Positions 32,019-43,531 of a stretch of 64,000 bases of DNA are shown here, one piece after another (position 1 is the first letter of the stretch; each line of letters starts with the position of its first letter). The stretch spans positions 100,766,292-100,830,291 of the forward strand of contig NC_061510.1 in NCBI RefSeq assembly GCF_022539505.1. Reading direction: 5' to 3'. The notes beneath the pieces were generated by a model. The model saw nothing but the letters and a program-made list of their open reading frames with translations, was not told where the DNA came from and searched no databases. The DNA comes from Lolium rigidum. Taxonomy: Eukaryota > Streptophyta > Magnoliopsida > Poales > Poaceae. A program made the translations under genes and the position numbers.

Positions 32019-32258
32019 TTAGTGCACAATAAAAATTAACATGTTCAGAGGTGACACAATCATTCTTAACACTTCTGGACATTGCATAAAGCTACTGGAC
32101 ATTAATGGGTCGAAGAAATTCATCCAACATAGCAAAAGAGGCAATGCGAAATAAAAGACAGAATCTGTCAAAACAGAACAGTCCGTAAAGATGGATTTTA
32201 TTAGGGCACCAGACTTGCTCAAATGAAAATGCCCAAATTGAATGAAAGTTGCGTACAT
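32019..32258 (-). CDS. Small open frame in element F, 79 codons, also present in element E
   Basis: It starts MYATFIQFGHFHLSK and ends LNMLIFIVH. A hydrophobic middle (FYFALPLLLCWMNFFDPLM) could span a membrane. Element E has the same frame at 60070-60309 with four amino-acid changes and four silent changes by my count. No known family is recognised and no start context is evident. It may be a neutral leftover of a conserved noncoding region. Confidence 0.3.
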   Translation of the reverse strand: MYATFIQFGHFHLSKSGALIKSIFTDCSVLTDSVFYFALPLLLCWMNFFDPLMSSSFMQCPEVLRMIVSPLNMLIFIVH

Positions 32259-32556
32259 ATCTGAGGATCACTCACGTAAATTGGCTTAAGTTTCTGAGTT
32301 ACCTAAAGAGAATTAGACCCAGATTCGTGACAGCAAAGAAATCTGTTTCTGCGCAGTAATCCAAATCTAGTATCAACCTTTCTATCAACGACTTTACTTG
32401 GCACAACAAAACACAAAACTAAGATAAGGAGAGGTTGCTACAGTAGTAAACAACTTCCAAGACACAAATATAAAACAAAGTACTGTAGCAAAATAACACA
32501 TGGGTTATCTCCCAAGAAGTTCTTTCTTTATAACCATTAAGATGGGCTCAGCAGTT

Positions 32557-35166
32557 TTAATGATGCACTTGCAAGAAATAGTATTTGAAGCAAAAGAGAG
32601 CATCAAGAGGCAAATTCAAAACACATTTAAGTCTAACATGCTTCCTATGAAGAGGCATCTTGTACACAAATGAATTCATGAAGAACAAAGTGACAAGCAT
32701 AAGAGGATAAAACACGAGTAACTTCAAGATTCTCAACATAAAGAGGGGAAACTTAATATTATTGAAATCCATATGACCATATTTCCCTCTCTCATAATAA
32801 CTTTCAGTAGCATCATTGATGAAATCCACAATATACCCATCACTTAAAACATTCTTATCATGGTTCATATGCATAGAAGTATCATTAAATTTGGCATAAG
32901 AAGAGTTATTCTCATTAATAGTAATTGGAGTAAGATTATTATCAAGAATTTGAACATGGTAAACAAATTGCATATTAAGGGAATTGTTTTTGGTAATCCA
33001 ATCATGACTATGACAAGTTTCATAAGGATAGTTAGAACCTATATCATAGCATTCTTTATAATAATCATCCGAGATCGGGGGCACAGTGTCATCATAGGAA
33101 ATAGAATAGTTATCTTTCACAGACCGGTTTATCTCGTGTCCACACCATCATTGTTATTAGAAGGAGATGTATCAAGAACATAATGACCAGTAGCTAAAGG
33201 ATTTTCAAACACCTCTTCCCCAAGCTTAGAGCTTTCTATATCATTATGGGAGGAAGCATGGATAGCACCGACACTATGGCAATTATTATCATCATTTTCA
33301 GAATTAGTTTCCCAGAGATTTGTAATATCAAAAGTAGTGTGCTCATTCAAATCATGATCGCTAATGTATGTAAAGGGCATAGGAAGATCATCGTATTCAG
33401 ATTCATTATCATAATAATCATTAGTAGCAACATACTTACGGTTACCTAGCGTTATCTCATTCACGCGGGGATACGCCATTACCTCTTTCTTTTTATTCTC
33501 CTTCTTCTTCTTCTTCTTCTTCTTCTTCTTCGTTCCCTTCTTCTTCTTCTCTTCCTTCTCCTCGTTCCCTTCTTTAGGAGGAAGAGGCTCGAAGGGTGGC
33601 TTGTCCGCATAACCTGATTTACTTTCAGAAACAATAGAAGAAACTTGGGAGGATTCCTCCTTTTCATTAATTAGTTGAAAACACACAGCGGTCCTATCAT
33701 ATTTTGGCAAGGTGTCATCTTCTAAAATATTTTGTATGTAAGTATTTGTATGGCTATTATCAATGCAATAAGAAAAACACCCATGCAGGACATCATCAAT
33801 ATCAAGATCACTCATATGTAACAAAGAGATTTTTCTCGACAGTTCTTCACACCCCAAAAATAAAGTAAGTTCATCATGCTGATTAGGAGTAATTTCATCA
33901 TCACAATAAAAATTTGCAGCACTCATTGGGTTCAAATTATCATTGGAGGAGCATTGAAAATTAAAATGACCCACTTCGTGGCAAACTTCACAAATAAAAG
34001 GATAGAGGGCACAAACTTTTTTACCAAGATCATCTAGAGCCCTAAACCACTTTCTAGTTTTTTCATTAGCATGATGGATACAATATTCATCTTTGATTTG
34101 ATTAATTCCACAAGGTCTATGTATTCCACAAAAATTAACATGCTTATAGGAAATAGCATTCTTAGGAGTTTGAGCATGCTTATTGCAATAATTAACAACA
34201 ATTTCATTATTCATGCAAGCCTCTTTAAAAGGTTCATGATACTTATCAAAATTCTTTTTGGGCAATTCAAAATGAGAAGCAAAGGCTTTATAAAGATTTG
34301 CAGCAACTTGAGAGTCAAGACCATAAGTAGCACTCATATTTCGAAATTTATCGGTATCCATAAAAGCTTCAATGCATTCATAATCATAATTTATACCTGA
34401 CTCTTTACCTTTGTCGTTCTCCCAATCTTCAGCGTTCTCCTTAATCCGATCAAGAAGATCCCTTTTAAACTCTTCTTTGTTGCGTGTGAATGATCCAGAA
34501 CAAGTAGCATCCAGCAAGGTCTTATCTTGAAAAGAAAGTCTTGCATAGAAATTATCAATGATGATATTACCTGGAAACTCATGATTGGGGCATTTGAGCA
34601 TTAAAGACTTCAATCTCTCCCATGCTTGGGCAATACTCTCTCCATCATGAGGCCAGAAATTATATATTCGGTTTCGGTCTTTCTGAATTTCACTTGGAGG
34701 ATAGAATTTAGAATAAAATAGAGGCACAATATCCTTCCAATCAAGAGAATGCTCATCCTTCAGCAGTTTATGCCAATGCGCCGCTTTACCAGACAACGAC
34801 ATAGAGAATAATTTCTTCTTCACTTCATCCATAGAGATACCTGCACACTTGAATAACCCGCATAATTCATGCAAAAACAAGTAAATGATCTCCAGGATGC
34901 ACGGTTCCATCCCCTTCATAGCGGTTATCCATAACACGTTCAATAATTTTCATAGGTATTTTATATGGAATACTTTCAGTAGGTGCATTTAAAATATCAC
35001 AAGCATCATTAGAGTTATCGCATATGGGAGATAAAGTATTATCAGAGCAAATTTTCTCCCCTAAGGATGGGAAGCTAAAAAGATCACAGAAACCAGCTTC
35101 CCCAAGCTTAGACTTATTCATATTAGCAACAATGGTATTCAAAGTATTCATGCTAATATGTTCCAT
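32557..35166 (-). pseudogene. Gag-like gene of element F
   Basis: The frame begins at ATG 35166 (MEHISMNTLNTIVANMNKSK). It shifts at about 34875 (a run of T), continues in the open frame 34943-33129, and ends after another break in 33120-32557. Gag core: KAAHWHKLLKDEHSLDWKDI and NFWPHDGESIAQAWERLKSL at about 34770-34600. A CCHC zinc knuckle (CEVCHEVGHFNFQC, about 33955-33996) binds RNA. A Lys-rich run from a CTT repeat (33500-33560) follows. The last segment has a hydrophobic stretch (YPLMLVTLFFMNSFVYKMP), also present in E. Few breaks suggest recent decay. No protease motif is seen. Confidence 0.8.
33492..33565. repeat. CTT microsatellite inside the gag-like gene of F
   Basis: A run of CTT triplets encodes a Lys-rich tract on the minus strand. 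The triplet period keeps the frame. Confidence 0.85.
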
Positions 35167-35398
35167 GGGTTTTTAAATTTTCGGATCAACACATCCATGT
35201 CTTAAATCAGGAAATAAAGTAAGAAGCTCATTGTCCATTATGCCTAACTAGTGTAAACAAGAAACAAAAAGATGCAATTGCAGGATCTAAAGGAAATAGC
35301 TTCGAGTACTTACAACGGCGAAAATAGCTTAGTAGCCGAGATCCGGAGTGTGAGTACCTTTTACCTTTCCTCCCCGGCAACGGCGCCGTAAAATAGCT

Positions 35399-36893
35399 TG
35401 ATGTCTACGGGAGCTTCTATTCTTGTAGACAAGTGTTGGGCCTCCAAGAGCAGAGGTTTGTAGAACAGCAGCAAATTTCCCTTAAGTGAATCACCCAAGG
35501 TTTATCGAACTCAGGGAGGAAGAGGTCAAAGATATCCCTCTCAAGCAACCCTGCAATCACGATACAAGGAGTCTCTTGTGTCCCCAACACACCTAATACA
35601 CTTGTCGGATGTATAGGTGCACTAGTTCGGCGAAGAGATAGTGAAATACAAGTAGTATGGATGTATATGAGTGGTAATAGCAATCTGAATAAAATATGGC
35701 AGCGAGTAAACATGCAACTGAACGGTAAATAAACGGAGATTCGATGTTTGGAAACAAGGCCTAGGGATCATACTTTCACTAGTGGACACTCTCAATATTG
35801 ATCGCATAATAAATAACTCTTTCTCTTATGTGCTACATACACTCTTTTGTTGGATAATGAACACATTGCGTAGGATTACACGAACCCTCAATGCCGGAGT
35901 TAACAAGCTCCACAATTCAATGTTCATATTTAAATAACCTTAGAGCGTAATAGATCATTGCAACATAAACCAAGAACTAACATAGTGCACACACTGTCCA
36001 CATTACACTATGAAGGAGGAATAGATCACATCAATACTATCATAATGATAATTAACTCCACAACCTACAGGAGATCATGATCATAGCCTACGACAAGAAC
36101 CACACGGTGCACACACTAGTCACCTTTACACCATGCAGGAGGAATAGACTACTTTAATAACATCACATGAGTAGCACATAAACTAGTAGCGATACAAAGC
36201 TCATCATATGGATCTCAATCATGCAAAGCAATTCACGAGATCATTGTATTGGAGTACAGAGAGAGATTAACCACATAGCTACGGTAGAGCCCTCAGCCCC
36301 AGGGGTGAATTACTCCCTCCTCATCATGGAGACAGCGATGGCGGTGAAGATGGCGGTGGAGACGGCAGTGGAGATGGCTCCGGGGGCAAATCCCCGCCCC
36401 GGCAGGGTGCCGGAACGAGAGTTTTGTCCCCCGAATTGGACTTTCGCGATGGCGGCGGCTCGGGATGGTTTTCTCTCGTTTTCGTCCTTCTAGTCGATGT
36501 TTTTAGGTCAGGGACGATTATATAGGCCGAGAGTCGGAGTCGGAGGGGCCACGGGGTGGCGACACCATAGGGGGGCGCGCCCCCCCTTGGGCCGCGCCGC
36601 CCTGTGGGGTGGGGCCCCCCTGGCACCCCTCTGACTTTTCTCCGGTGCTCCGGAAGCTTCCGGGAATTATAAGGCCTTCGGTCTTGATTTCATCCGATTC
36701 CGAAAATATTTCTTTACTAGGATTTCTGAAACCAAAAACAGCAGAAAACAGAGAACCGGCCTTTCGGCATCTCGTCAATAGGTTAGTTCCAGAAAACGCA
36801 TAAAAACGATATAAAGTGTGAACAAAACATGTAGGTATTGTCATAAAACAAGCATGGAACATCAGAAATTATAGATACGTTGGAGACGTATCA
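35399..36893 (-). repeat. 5' LTR of element F (1495 bp)
   Basis: It has the same ends and length as the 3' LTR. The primer-binding site lies immediately on its left at 35373-35388. Confidence 0.93.
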
Positions 36894-36898
36894 GTGAC

Positions 36899-37826
36899 CA
36901 AACGAATTTGTCCGAGTTCTTCAGCAACTGGTACAAGGGCAGTGCCTTCTCTCCCAGCCGGCTGACGAAGCGGCTCAAGGAGGCCAGGCATCCGGTGAAC
37001 TTCTGGACGTCCTTGAGGCACTGCGGCAGTTCCATCTTCTCAATGGCACCGATCTTCTCCGGGTTGGCTTCGATTCCTCGGCCGAGAGACGAGGTAGCCC
37101 AGGAGTTGGCCGGCTGGCACGCCGAACGTGCACTTGGCCGGGTTGAGCTTCATCCGGAATCTTCGCAGATTGGTGAAGGTTTCTCTCGGGTCATCAAGGA
37201 GGGTAGGCATCTCCTTGGTTTTTACAACGACATCATCCACATATGCGTGAACATTCCTGCCGATTTGATCCTGCAAACTCTTTTGCATGCACCTTTGATA
37301 GGTGGCGCCTGCATTTTTCAAGCCGAATGGCATAGTCGTGTAGCAGTAAGCCCCATACGGGGTAATGAACGAAGTCTTTATTTGATCAGCCGGATTCAAA
37401 GGAATCTGGTGGTAGCCTCGAATAGGCATCTTGAAAAGACAACAGTTCACGGCCGGCGATCGAGTCTATAACTTGATCTATGCGCGGCAGGGGGAAGGGG
37501 TCCTTGGGGCACGCCTTGTTGAGGCTGGTGTAGTCGATACACATGCGCCAGGAGCCGTTCTTCTTCAAAACCAGGACCGGGTTCGCCAACCAGTCCGGGT
37601 GCAGCACTTCCATGATGAAGCCGGCTGCGAGGAGCCGGGCGATTTCTTCACCGATGGCCTTCCTTCTTTCTTCGGCGAAGCGCCTGAGGGGCTGCTTCAC
37701 CGGCTTGGCTTCAGGCCTGACGTGGAGGTGGTGCTCAGCCAAATCCCTCGGCACACCCGGCATGTCCCTTGGAGACCATGCGAAGATGTCCCGATTCTCA
37801 CGGAGGAAGCTGGTGAGCTCGCTTTC
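36899..37826 (-). pseudogene. Reverse transcriptase of element D
   Basis: It copies retrotransposon RNA to DNA. After the in-frame TAG at 37829-37827 the frame stays open through ESELTSFLRENRDIF, MPGVPRDLAEHHL, NPVLVLKKNGSWRMCIDYTS and LNKACPKDPFPLPRID. A one-base loss at about 37425 (after SFQDAYS) shifts the frame. The next frame has ITPYGAYCYTTMPFGLKNA and the catalytic AYVDDVVVK (YVDD). The thumb continues to 36899, where F interrupts. The first ATG after the TAG is 22 codons in, so translation from upstream is expected. Confidence 0.88.
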
Positions 37827-37829
37827 CTA
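37827..37829 (-). other. In-frame UAG between protease and reverse transcriptase of element D
   Basis: The minus strand reads GGCCTGAGCAGCAAATAG and then GAAAGCGAGCTC, giving LSSK-stop-ESEL. The frame is open on both sides. Element C has a TAG at the same alignment position (53825-53823). Confidence 0.75.
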
Positions 37830-38472
37830 TTTGCTGCTCAGGCCGGCACCGATGGTGACGAACTTGTCCGGCTGCGCCGGGTCGAGCAGGATCTTCTTGG
37901 TGTTGTCGGCCGGCTGGAAGTGAGTCGTCCCAGCCGGGTTGCCCACAGCCGGCATGTCCGCCTGCGCGGCCTTAGCCAGGGCGACGGCGTCGTGGATGAG
38001 CTGCTTCTCGGTGGCGATGACCAGCGTCTGGGACATCTTGGAGCTCTGCGTGGCGCAGTCCATGGAGCGGCGATAGTCGCCGGCTACGGTGATGACCCCT
38101 TTAGGGCCGGGCAGCTTCATCTTCAGGTACCCATAGTGGGGCACCGCCATGAACTTGGTCAGGGCCGGCCTGCCCAGGAGCGCGTGGTAGGGACTGACGA
38201 GGTCCACAACCTCGAACTCGATCCTTTCGGTGCGGAAGTGATCCGGCTTCCCGAACATCACCTCCGGCGTGATCCGGCCGATCGGCTGGCAGCGGTGGCT
38301 CCGGCACGATGCCATGGAAGACGGTGGGGGTGGGACGCAGCTCGGCTTCTTGGATGCCTAGCTTGCGGGCGGTGTCGCGGTAGAGGATGTTGATGCTGCT
38401 GCCCCCGTCGATGAGGACGCGCGAGAAGCGCACGTTGCGCTGGGTCGTGCCGATGGTGGGGTCGAGGACCAT
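37830..38472 (-). pseudogene. Protease region of element D
   Basis: An aspartic protease matures the polyproteins. VLIDGGSSINILYRD (about 38415) carries the catalytic Asp in a DGGS setting, not the textbook DTG or DSG. DGGS is also found in A and C. A frame change near 38300 separates it from the following conserved part (ITPEVMFGKPDHFRTERIEF, ALLGRPALTKFMAVPHYGYL). The C-terminus leads to the TAG at 37829. Confidence 0.8.
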
Positions 38473-40873
38473 GGCGTAGCTGCCTGGCTTCGGCAGGACA
38501 GCCGGTGTGTCGCGGCGATCGAATGTGATGGCCTGCTCTGACCAGTTTAGGTACTGGGGGACCGGCGGTATGACCGCGTTGACCTCGAGGGAACGGCTCG
38601 CCGGCTCGTCTTGTCCTCGGGCTCGGAGGTGAAGATGATGTAGGTGGCATCCTCGGCCAAGTAGCGGCCATGTTGCACCTGGTTAGCCTCGTGGTGCTCG
38701 AGGTTGGCGTTCTCTGCGCCGGCTTGGCCACCCGGCCCGCCGGCTGGAGGAGGCGGGGTGGGGGCGGGAGGGGTTCGCCGCTTGTCAGCCGCTTCATGAA
38801 GTGGCAGTCGCGGGTGGTGTGGTTGGACGGGTTCTTGCCGCTGTGGTACTTGCACGGCGAGTCGAGCATCTGCTCGAAGGTGTACTTCGGCTTCCACTGC
38901 CGGTCTTGCTTCTGGCGCCGGCTGCCACATGGGCGGAACCGTACCGGCGGTCCGGCTGGTCGCTGTGCCGCTTGCCGCGGTAATTGTCTCGCCGGCTGCC
39001 ATGCGAGCCGCCCTCGGCCGGCTTGTGTTCGGCCGGCTTGTTGTTGTCCCGCCTTGCTGGGGCCGGTGAAATCTCAGCCGGCGCCTTGCCGGCTTCCTCA
39101 GCCAGCGCGTACTTGTCGGCGATGGCCATCAAGGCGGCCATCGACTTGGGGTCGCTGCGGCGCAGCTTGTGCCACAGCATGGTGTTGGGCCGGCAGCCTC
39201 CCATGAAGAAGCTGATGGCTTGGATCTCATGCACACCCTCGCAGGAGTTGCGCATTTCGCACCAGCGCGTCAGGTATGCGCGGTCCGTCTCGTCCGGGCC
39301 CTGCTTGCACATCTCATGCTACTGAGGGCGACCCGGCCGGCGATAGGTGCCGGTGAAGTTGCTGATGAAGGCTTCTTCGAAATCCAGCCAGCCGTTGATG
39401 CCGCCGGCCGGCAGGTTGTTGAGCCAGTGCGGGCGGAGCCGACTAGCATCGGGGGAGTAGCGTACCGCCCAGCCGCTTGATGCCCCCGGCGATGCCGACC
39501 GCGGTGGAGTAGTCCGAGCAGCCGGTCCTCCGGCTTGGCGCGTGCCGTCGTACTTGGGGGTGTCGCGCGGGAGCTGGAAGCCGTCGATCATGGGCTCGTT
39601 GGCGATGCGGGGCCCGAAGCACTTTGGGCCGGCTGGCCCTTCTTCTTCCGCGATGCGTGATTCGACCAGCCGGTCGAGGCGATCTCGGGCGTCTGCCGGC
39701 TCGATGCGTGGGCCCAGCCGGGAGCGTGCCGGCTGGCGAGCGCCGCTGGCTTCTGGAGCCGGCCGGTGCTGGCGTCGAGGCTCGGAGTCTTGCTCCTGGT
39801 TCCGGCTTGGCGGAGGCCGGCTGCGGCTGCTGCCGCCGCCTGGCTGGCGGCTCGGCCGGCTTGAGCTCGCGTGTGTAGCGCGGGAGTCGTTGCGCCGGCT
39901 TGGTGCTGGGGAGATGGACTCGGCCGTGTCCCTGGCGTTGCCTGCGGCACCACGAGCGTGAGAAGCTCTGGGATCTTGGACGTACCTGGGGTCTTTCGAC
40001 TGCCTGTTGGCAGCCTTCAGCAACTCAGTCACCCGCTCGGTCTAGCGGCGTAACTCTTCGCCTTCAAGGCGGTGCAGCTCTTCTGCGGCGGCTTCGGCCG
40101 CGAGCATGTTCTTGTCGGGGGTGTTGTAGAGGGGCAGCTCTATTGATGGAGCCGGCGCGTCCGCGCCGTCGCGGTCGATCTCGGCGCCTAGGTCGCAGCC
40201 TCTGCGGCGGATCTGGCCGGCTCGGCTGGGGTTGTCGCCGCCTGGGGTGAGGCCATGGGCGCGGTTGTACTCGCGCTGGGTGATCTCCCACTAGCGCTTA
40301 GAAGCAGCCAGCTCCTCAGTCTGCTTGAGGAGGAGCACGCGGTGCGCCTCCAGGTCCGCCTCGACGGTGGCGGCGTCGGCGCCGGCACCGGTTGTGAGCG
40401 GAGTGCTCAGCTTCGCCCGGACTTCTTCCAGCCGGGATGGTGGTGGTGGCGGCTTCGCGCCTGATGCGGACGCGTGCCCGCCGACGTTGCGCTCCAAGTC
40501 GGGGCCGTGGACGCGCGTGGACTTGGTGGGCTGTTCGTCGCCGACTGCCATGACCTCGTGCATGATGCAGGGGCTGGCGGCGGTGAGGCTGGCGCCGGCT
40601 CCAGGAGGAGGGCTTGCGCAGCGCAGGATCTGGCGCGGATAGCACGGTGGTGCAACGGTGGCGACGTAGACGTCGAAGCCGCCGAAGCTGATGATGTTGC
40701 CGCCGGCAGGGAACGGCCGGTCGGCGAAGCAGCCAGCGTTGTCGCTAACGCAGTCGAGGGAGCCGAATCTCCAGATCAAGCCTGAAGCGACCCGCTCGCC
40801 GGTGGTGATGGTGAGGCCCGTCCGGATGAAGACACCGGCCGCGGACGCTGAAGGCCCCACGGTGGGCGCCAAA
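38473..40873 (-). pseudogene. Gag of element D, several frameshifts
   Basis: The leader at 40902-40291 overlaps the LTR end by its first codons. It is followed by a long Ser/Arg/Pro-rich part (40032 onward). The gag core is recognised as LNNLPAGGINGWLDFEEAFI at about 39420-39360, TYRRPGRPQ at 39320, then DETDRAYLTRWCEMRNSCEG and ISFFMGGCRPNTMLWHKLRR at 39290-39150. HTTRDCHFMKRL near 38800 marks the C-terminal zinc-knuckle area. Stops at about 40295 and 39316 and a shift at about 38870 break it. Confidence 0.78.
40861..40873 (-). other. Primer-binding site of element D
   Basis: GGTGGGCGCCAAA on the plus strand reads TTTGGCGCCCACC on the element strand, right after the 5' LTR. Confidence 0.75.
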
Positions 40874-41763
40874 TGTCGTGGTATCGTCACGGCATATGCC
40901 ATAGGGTGGCTAATCGAAGGTGGTTCCTAGATGGTCTCACGGTGGTATCCGGAAGCGGGTATGGGCACGAGTGACACGGTCGACGTACCCAGGTTCGAGG
41001 CCCTCCGATGGAGGTAACACCTCTACTCCTGCTATGAGTGTATATGGTAATCACACAATACAATGGTGCTCCTAGAGCTATGTCCGGCTGCTCGGGGAGG
41101 CTAAGGTAGACGAAGGTCTCTCTCCTCGAGTAGCGCTAAGTCTAGAATGAAGTGAGAATGATTGATCCTCCCCCGCACGAGGGGGGTAGTGCAGCTTATA
41201 TAGGCGCTGGCACTTTACAAGGAAGTCCCTATAGTCTAGTGGCCGGCTTGGCCGGCTCCCGCTTCCGCTCCTTCCCGAGGCGTTGACGTCATGGAGCCGT
41301 TGAGGCGTAGTGGCCTGTCCCGTCCGCCAGAGGGAGTCAGCGGCATGGCGAGGAGATGTCCCTATCGCCATCATGTCCTGTAGCCGGTACGGACCGTCGT
41401 AGGCGATGATGGCATGTCCGCCGCGTGGCACTATTGCTCTACAGTGCCCCGCGCTTTACGGGAAGTGAGGTCAGCGTGGACCTTTGAACCCGGACCGCCT
41501 ACCCGGTTCCTTCTCATGCAAGACTCGCCAGCCTCGAGTCGGTCTGAGGTATAGTCCCCAGTCGGATATGGCTTGTAGAAGCCGGCCCAGCCACAGCGCA
41601 GACGGCCGTAGCCAGGCCGACTAGAACTTGGAGCCAGCCGGCTTCCGAAGCAGCCGGCCACGGCTCCAGCCGGCTGCACCTCAGCCGGCCTTTGCCGCGA
41701 GCCGGCCAACCTCTAGCCGGCTGCTCCGCGTCCATTGCCCTACCCGGGGTCTTCCCCCCGACA
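40874..41763 (-). repeat. 5' LTR of element D (890 bp)
   Basis: It starts TGTCGTGGTATCG and ends CCCCCCGACA on the plus strand. Differences to the other LTR are mostly single substitutions. Confidence 0.93.
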
Positions 41764-41768
41764 AGAAG

Positions 41769-42371
41769 ACAACCATCTAGCTACTGCTATGGACCCATAG
41801 TCCAAGGATGAACTACTCACGCATCAGTCCGGAGGCGGGCATGGTGATGTAGAGCCCTCCGGTGATGATTCCCCTCTTCGGCAGGGTGCCGGAGGCGATC
41901 TTCAGAACCCCCTGAGATGGGGTTGACGGCGGCGGCGTCTCAGTAACTTTTCTCATATTGTGGCTCTCGGTACTAGGGTTTTCGCGACGGAAGGATTATA
42001 TAGGCGAAGGGGCAGAGTCGGGGGACGCCCGAGGGGCCCACCCCATATGGCGGCGCGGCCAGGGGTGGGGCCGCGCCCCCCTATGGTGTGGCCGCTTCGT
42101 GGCCCCTCTTCGTCTCCTCTTCGGTGTTCTGGAAGACTCCATGGAAAATAAGACCGTGGGCTTTTGTTTCGCCCAATTCCGAGAATATTTCCTGTGTAGG
42201 ATTTCTGAAACCAAAAACAGCAGAAAACAAGAACTGGCGCTTCGGCATCTTGTTAATAGGTTAGTGCCGGAAAATGCATAAAAATGATATAAAGTGTATA
42301 TAAAACATGTGAGTATTGTCATAAAACTAGCATGGAACATAAGAAATTATAGATACGTTTGAGACGTATCA
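41769..42371 (-). repeat. 5' LTR of element H, second part
   Basis: It continues 18660-19657 beyond element D and ends TTTGAGACGTATCA, followed by the target duplication ATGCC. It contains no gene. Confidence 0.78.
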
Positions 42372-42376
42372 ATGCC

Positions 42377-43531
42377 TCGGCTTTCGGAAGAAGATGCAGG
42401 AGAAGTAACTTCAAACTTACCCAAACCTTTTATGACGATGGACACTGCGGGCATGTTAAGGCTGAAAACCTTTGAAGGAGCCACAGCCAATCTCGCAGCA
42501 TACTTAATCAATCAACAAGCACCACCCGAAGGGCCTATGGTGCAAGCTCATCGGGGTGCGCTAGAGAGCCTTGCAATCCTTGGAGATAAACTTGTTCCTC
42601 GCAAAGAAAATTCAATGCATCACGGAAGTGGTTCCAAGCATCGTTCGAGGGACGTCCGGGATGACATTACTCAAAGTAGGATCGACAAAACTCGGCGGCG
42701 ACGAGCCGCAAGAGGAGGGTATGATAGCAGCGATTCCGAAGAAACTCAGGAGTACGACGGCGAGATGCAAGGAGCCGACTGCTTGAGTTATAAAATTCGA
42801 GAGACAATGCCACCCAAAAGGTTCAAACCCACTCCCACTGATGCTGCCAAATACGATGGGCAGCAGGAGCCGAGATCTTGGATAGACGACTACCTGCAAA
42901 TCGTAATTTTACACAAAGGGAATCAGATAGCGGCAATGCAATGCTTGCAGCTTTACCTTAAAGATTCGGCACGCGCTTGGTTGAGAGGTTTACCTAAAGG
43001 CTCCATCAAGTCATGGGAGGACTTGGTTGATGCTTTCGTCAAAAAATTTCAAGCAACTTACAAAAGGCCTGTCGGGATCGAGGAATTATGTCACTGCCAG
43101 CAGAAGCAAAAGGAGTCGATGCGGGCGTACATCAGAAGGTTTACCAAGCTATTAAACGCTGCCGAAGATGTCTCAGGCAATCGACGCCTTCAGCGATGGC
43201 ATTCGGCGGGAAGCATACATTGAAGAGCTTGGTCAAAAGAAACCAAAAACTATCACCAAGTTGATGGAAATCGCCAACAGTTGGGCTGACAGAGAAGATA
43301 ATGTGATAAAACCACGTCCGCGTAGCAACGATGAAGATGACGATAATCCGAGGCATGACTCGGGCGGTTGAAAAGATTGGCGCAAGAGGAGGCAAGATCG
43401 CGGATACGAAGACACTAACATGGTAGTTGTTGGATACTCTGATCGACAAGATAATCGGTATGACGACAGACGCGATGATCGACAGGATAATCGTGATAAT
43501 TCAGGAAACCGTGGTAATTACAAAGGACGAC
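42377..43531 (+). pseudogene. Gag core of element A
   Basis: The open frame from 42372 joins the left part of gag across element H. It begins RLSEEDAGEVTSNLPKPF, with a Ser/Arg-rich linker near 42650-42720. The Retrotrans_gag core at about 42860-43160 includes EPRSWIDDYLQIVILHKGNQ, LYLKDSARAWLRGLPKGSIK and WEDLVDAFVKKFQATYKRP. A frameshift at about 43170 leads to GIRREAYIEELGQKKPKTIT and a Lys/Arg/Asp-rich tail with a TGA at 43368. C interrupts at 43531. The missing right side continues at 55955. This core domain is precisely what the gag of C lacks. Confidence 0.82.

Larger units (their letters stand above)
28486..36893 (-). mobile_element. Element F: non-autonomous LTR retrotransposon (8408 bp)
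   Basis: LTRs of 1495 bp each (28486-29980 and 35399-36893) are flanked by target duplication GTGAC (28481-28485 and 36894-36898). PBS (reversed CCCCGGCAACGGCGCC, 35373-35388) adjoins the right LTR. PPT (reversed GCATCCCCAAGCTTAG, 29981-29996) adjoins the left one. The only coding region is a gag-like gene; protease and pol are absent. E, G and part of H belong to the same or related families. The equal LTR lengths and about 98 % identity by eye point to a recent insertion into the pol gene of D. Confidence 0.94.
19658..41763 (-). mobile_element. Element D: Tat-type Ty3/Gypsy retrotransposon with an antisense gene
   Basis: Two 890-bp LTRs (19658-20547 and 40874-41763) are flanked by target duplication AGAAG (19653-19657 and 41764-41768). 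PBS (reversed GGTGGGCGCCAAA) lies left of the right LTR, and PPT (reversed TTAGCCCCCGAAG) right of the left LTR. The minus strand carries gag, protease, reverse transcriptase, RNase H, archaeal-type RNase H and integrase; the second RNase H marks the Tat lineage. The plus strand carries a multi-exon antisense gene. The LTRs differ at just under 20 places, suggesting a fairly recent insertion. Frameshifts and stops in gag, RT and integrase make it inactive now. Element F is nested at 28486-36893. Confidence 0.93.
18585..42371 (-). mobile_element. Element H: deleted LTR retrotransposon, host of element D
   Basis: Target duplication ATGCC lies at 18580-18584 and 42372-42376; closing the gap there restores the gag frame of A. 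The left end starts TGTTGACGTGGG, a short remnant of the 3' LTR (compare TGATGACGCGTG at 18660). About 50 bases of internal DNA with a reversed PBS (CCCCGGCAACG, about 18631) follow. Then comes the full 5' LTR, 18660-19657 continued at 41769-42371, split by D. Nearly all of the internal region and one LTR have been lost by deletion. Confidence 0.72.

Noticed and set aside
37431..38393. 320-codon plus-strand frame
   Set aside because: Exact antisense of the protease/RT region of D with reverse-frame composition; no domain of its own.
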